This document shows positions 63,691-64,000 of a DNA stretch of 64,000 nucleotides, in pieces. The position numbers and the translations under genes were made by a program. Origin of the DNA: Proteus faecis (GTDB lineage Bacteria > Pseudomonadota > Gammaproteobacteria > Enterobacterales > Enterobacteriaceae). The stretch spans positions 149,245-213,244 of the forward strand of contig NZ_PENZ01000012.1 in the NCBI RefSeq assembly GCF_003144395.1. Reading direction: 5' to 3'. Below the pieces are notes generated by a model. It made no database searches, had not been told where the DNA came from, and worked only from the letters and a program-made list of their open reading frames with translations. Each line of letters begins with the position of its first letter. The first letter of the stretch is position 1.

Positions 63691-64000
63691 TATCTTGTCC
63701 TTTACGAAAAATAGTCTGCTTCTTCACTTGAGCAAATGAAGATAGAGAGTTTGACTCCTCACACCTAATGGTAAAAGAAATACACACTGATAAATCTATA
63801 CCGGATATTTATAATAGAGATCTCCGCATTAATTTTCAGTAACCTTTCTCACCTTATTGAAAAAATAGCATTATTACGTAAATAGCTTATTTAACAGCTT
63901 TCTTTATATGTTTTTATCTTTTAGCGAAAAACGCCGTAAACCCTCGCCCAATGCGGGCGAGGATATAAGGCGAAAAGCCCGCAGGGCTTTAAAGATCAAT
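63691..64000. other. Right-end spacer with two GC-rich hairpins
   Basis: No supported gene. Near the edge are CCTCGCCC-AAT-GCGGGCGAGG-type dyad (63937-63961) and AAAGCCC-GCA-GGGCTTT (63973-63990). Either could be a terminator of a unit outside the window. Confidence 0.5.

Noticed and set aside
1..64000. CRISPR array
   Set aside because: No series of identical direct repeats with regular unique spacers was seen; the repeats found are single dyads, tandem duplications or operators.

Overview
The window reads as a chromosomal segment of a Proteus species (Morganellaceae, Enterobacterales). The DNA is AT-rich, it carries a seven-gene MrpH-type chaperone-usher fimbrial operon, and the block deo / yjjV-yjjU / prfC / rimI-holD / rsmC / tRNA-Leu matches the 99-minute region of Escherichia coli in gene content. 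The genus is an inference from gene content; no rRNA gene is present to confirm it.

Layout. (1) 1-14,225: a complete Ter stress-response locus apart from the outer part of the ter operon. terZ and the 5' part of terA run leftward off the window. A divergent five-gene biosynthetic operon follows (ATP-grasp, PRTase-TRSP, HAD, PRTase-PELOTA, CitE-like C-C lyase). Then come the regulator terW, the vWA/TerD group terY1-terX-terY2, and terY3 with a PP2C phosphatase and a Ser/Thr kinase. (2) 14,492-18,287: an acetyl esterase, then an NrtR-like Nudix regulator divergent from an SPFH protein plus an NAD-kinase-like protein, with three copies of a TGTC-n5-GACA operator between them. (3) 18,296-19,685: small phage-like genes (holin, Ogr-type zinc finger, a 57-aa ORF). 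(4) 19,956-23,159: dhaKLM. (5) 23,263-29,582: fimbrial operon on the minus strand, preceded by about 1 kb of very AT-rich DNA. (6) 30,692-38,804: the phosphoglycerate uptake system pgtABC / pgtP followed by a pyruvate kinase gene. (7) 38,952-41,830: a group II PLP decarboxylase and a small secreted protein. (8) 41,910-47,991: deoCABD and nupC, nucleoside uptake and salvage with CRP sites. (9) 48,280-55,757: yjjV, yjjU, a BON protein, prfC, rimI, holD, rsmC and two tRNA-Leu genes. (10) 55,823-63,690: a Fur-box gene (DUF1435), a GNAT enzyme, a Na/Pi transporter, phoA with a Pho box, a periplasmic enterobactin-esterase-like protein with a Fur box, and a YdcF-type protein.

How the parts work together. 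In the Ter region the five biosynthetic enzymes are predicted (published comparative genomics of Ter systems) to make a nucleoside-like metabolite, while TerD-family and vWA proteins with a kinase/phosphatase pair would form a membrane-linked sensing complex. In the pgt region a two-component system senses phosphoglycerates, PgtP imports them and PEP, and the adjacent pyruvate kinase could use PEP directly. nupC and deoCABD import and degrade nucleosides under CRP control.

Most novel-looking points: the NrtR operator triplet driving an SPFH + NAD-kinase-like pair with a changed GGDG motif; two identical-architecture palindromes TGAGTCA-n4-TGACCCA about 106 bp apart between pgtC and pgtP; degenerate AAA+ motifs in PgtA; the shared polyproline C-terminus of TerY1 and TerY2; palindromes between terZ and the biosynthetic operon; and hairpins in every gap of the deo operon.
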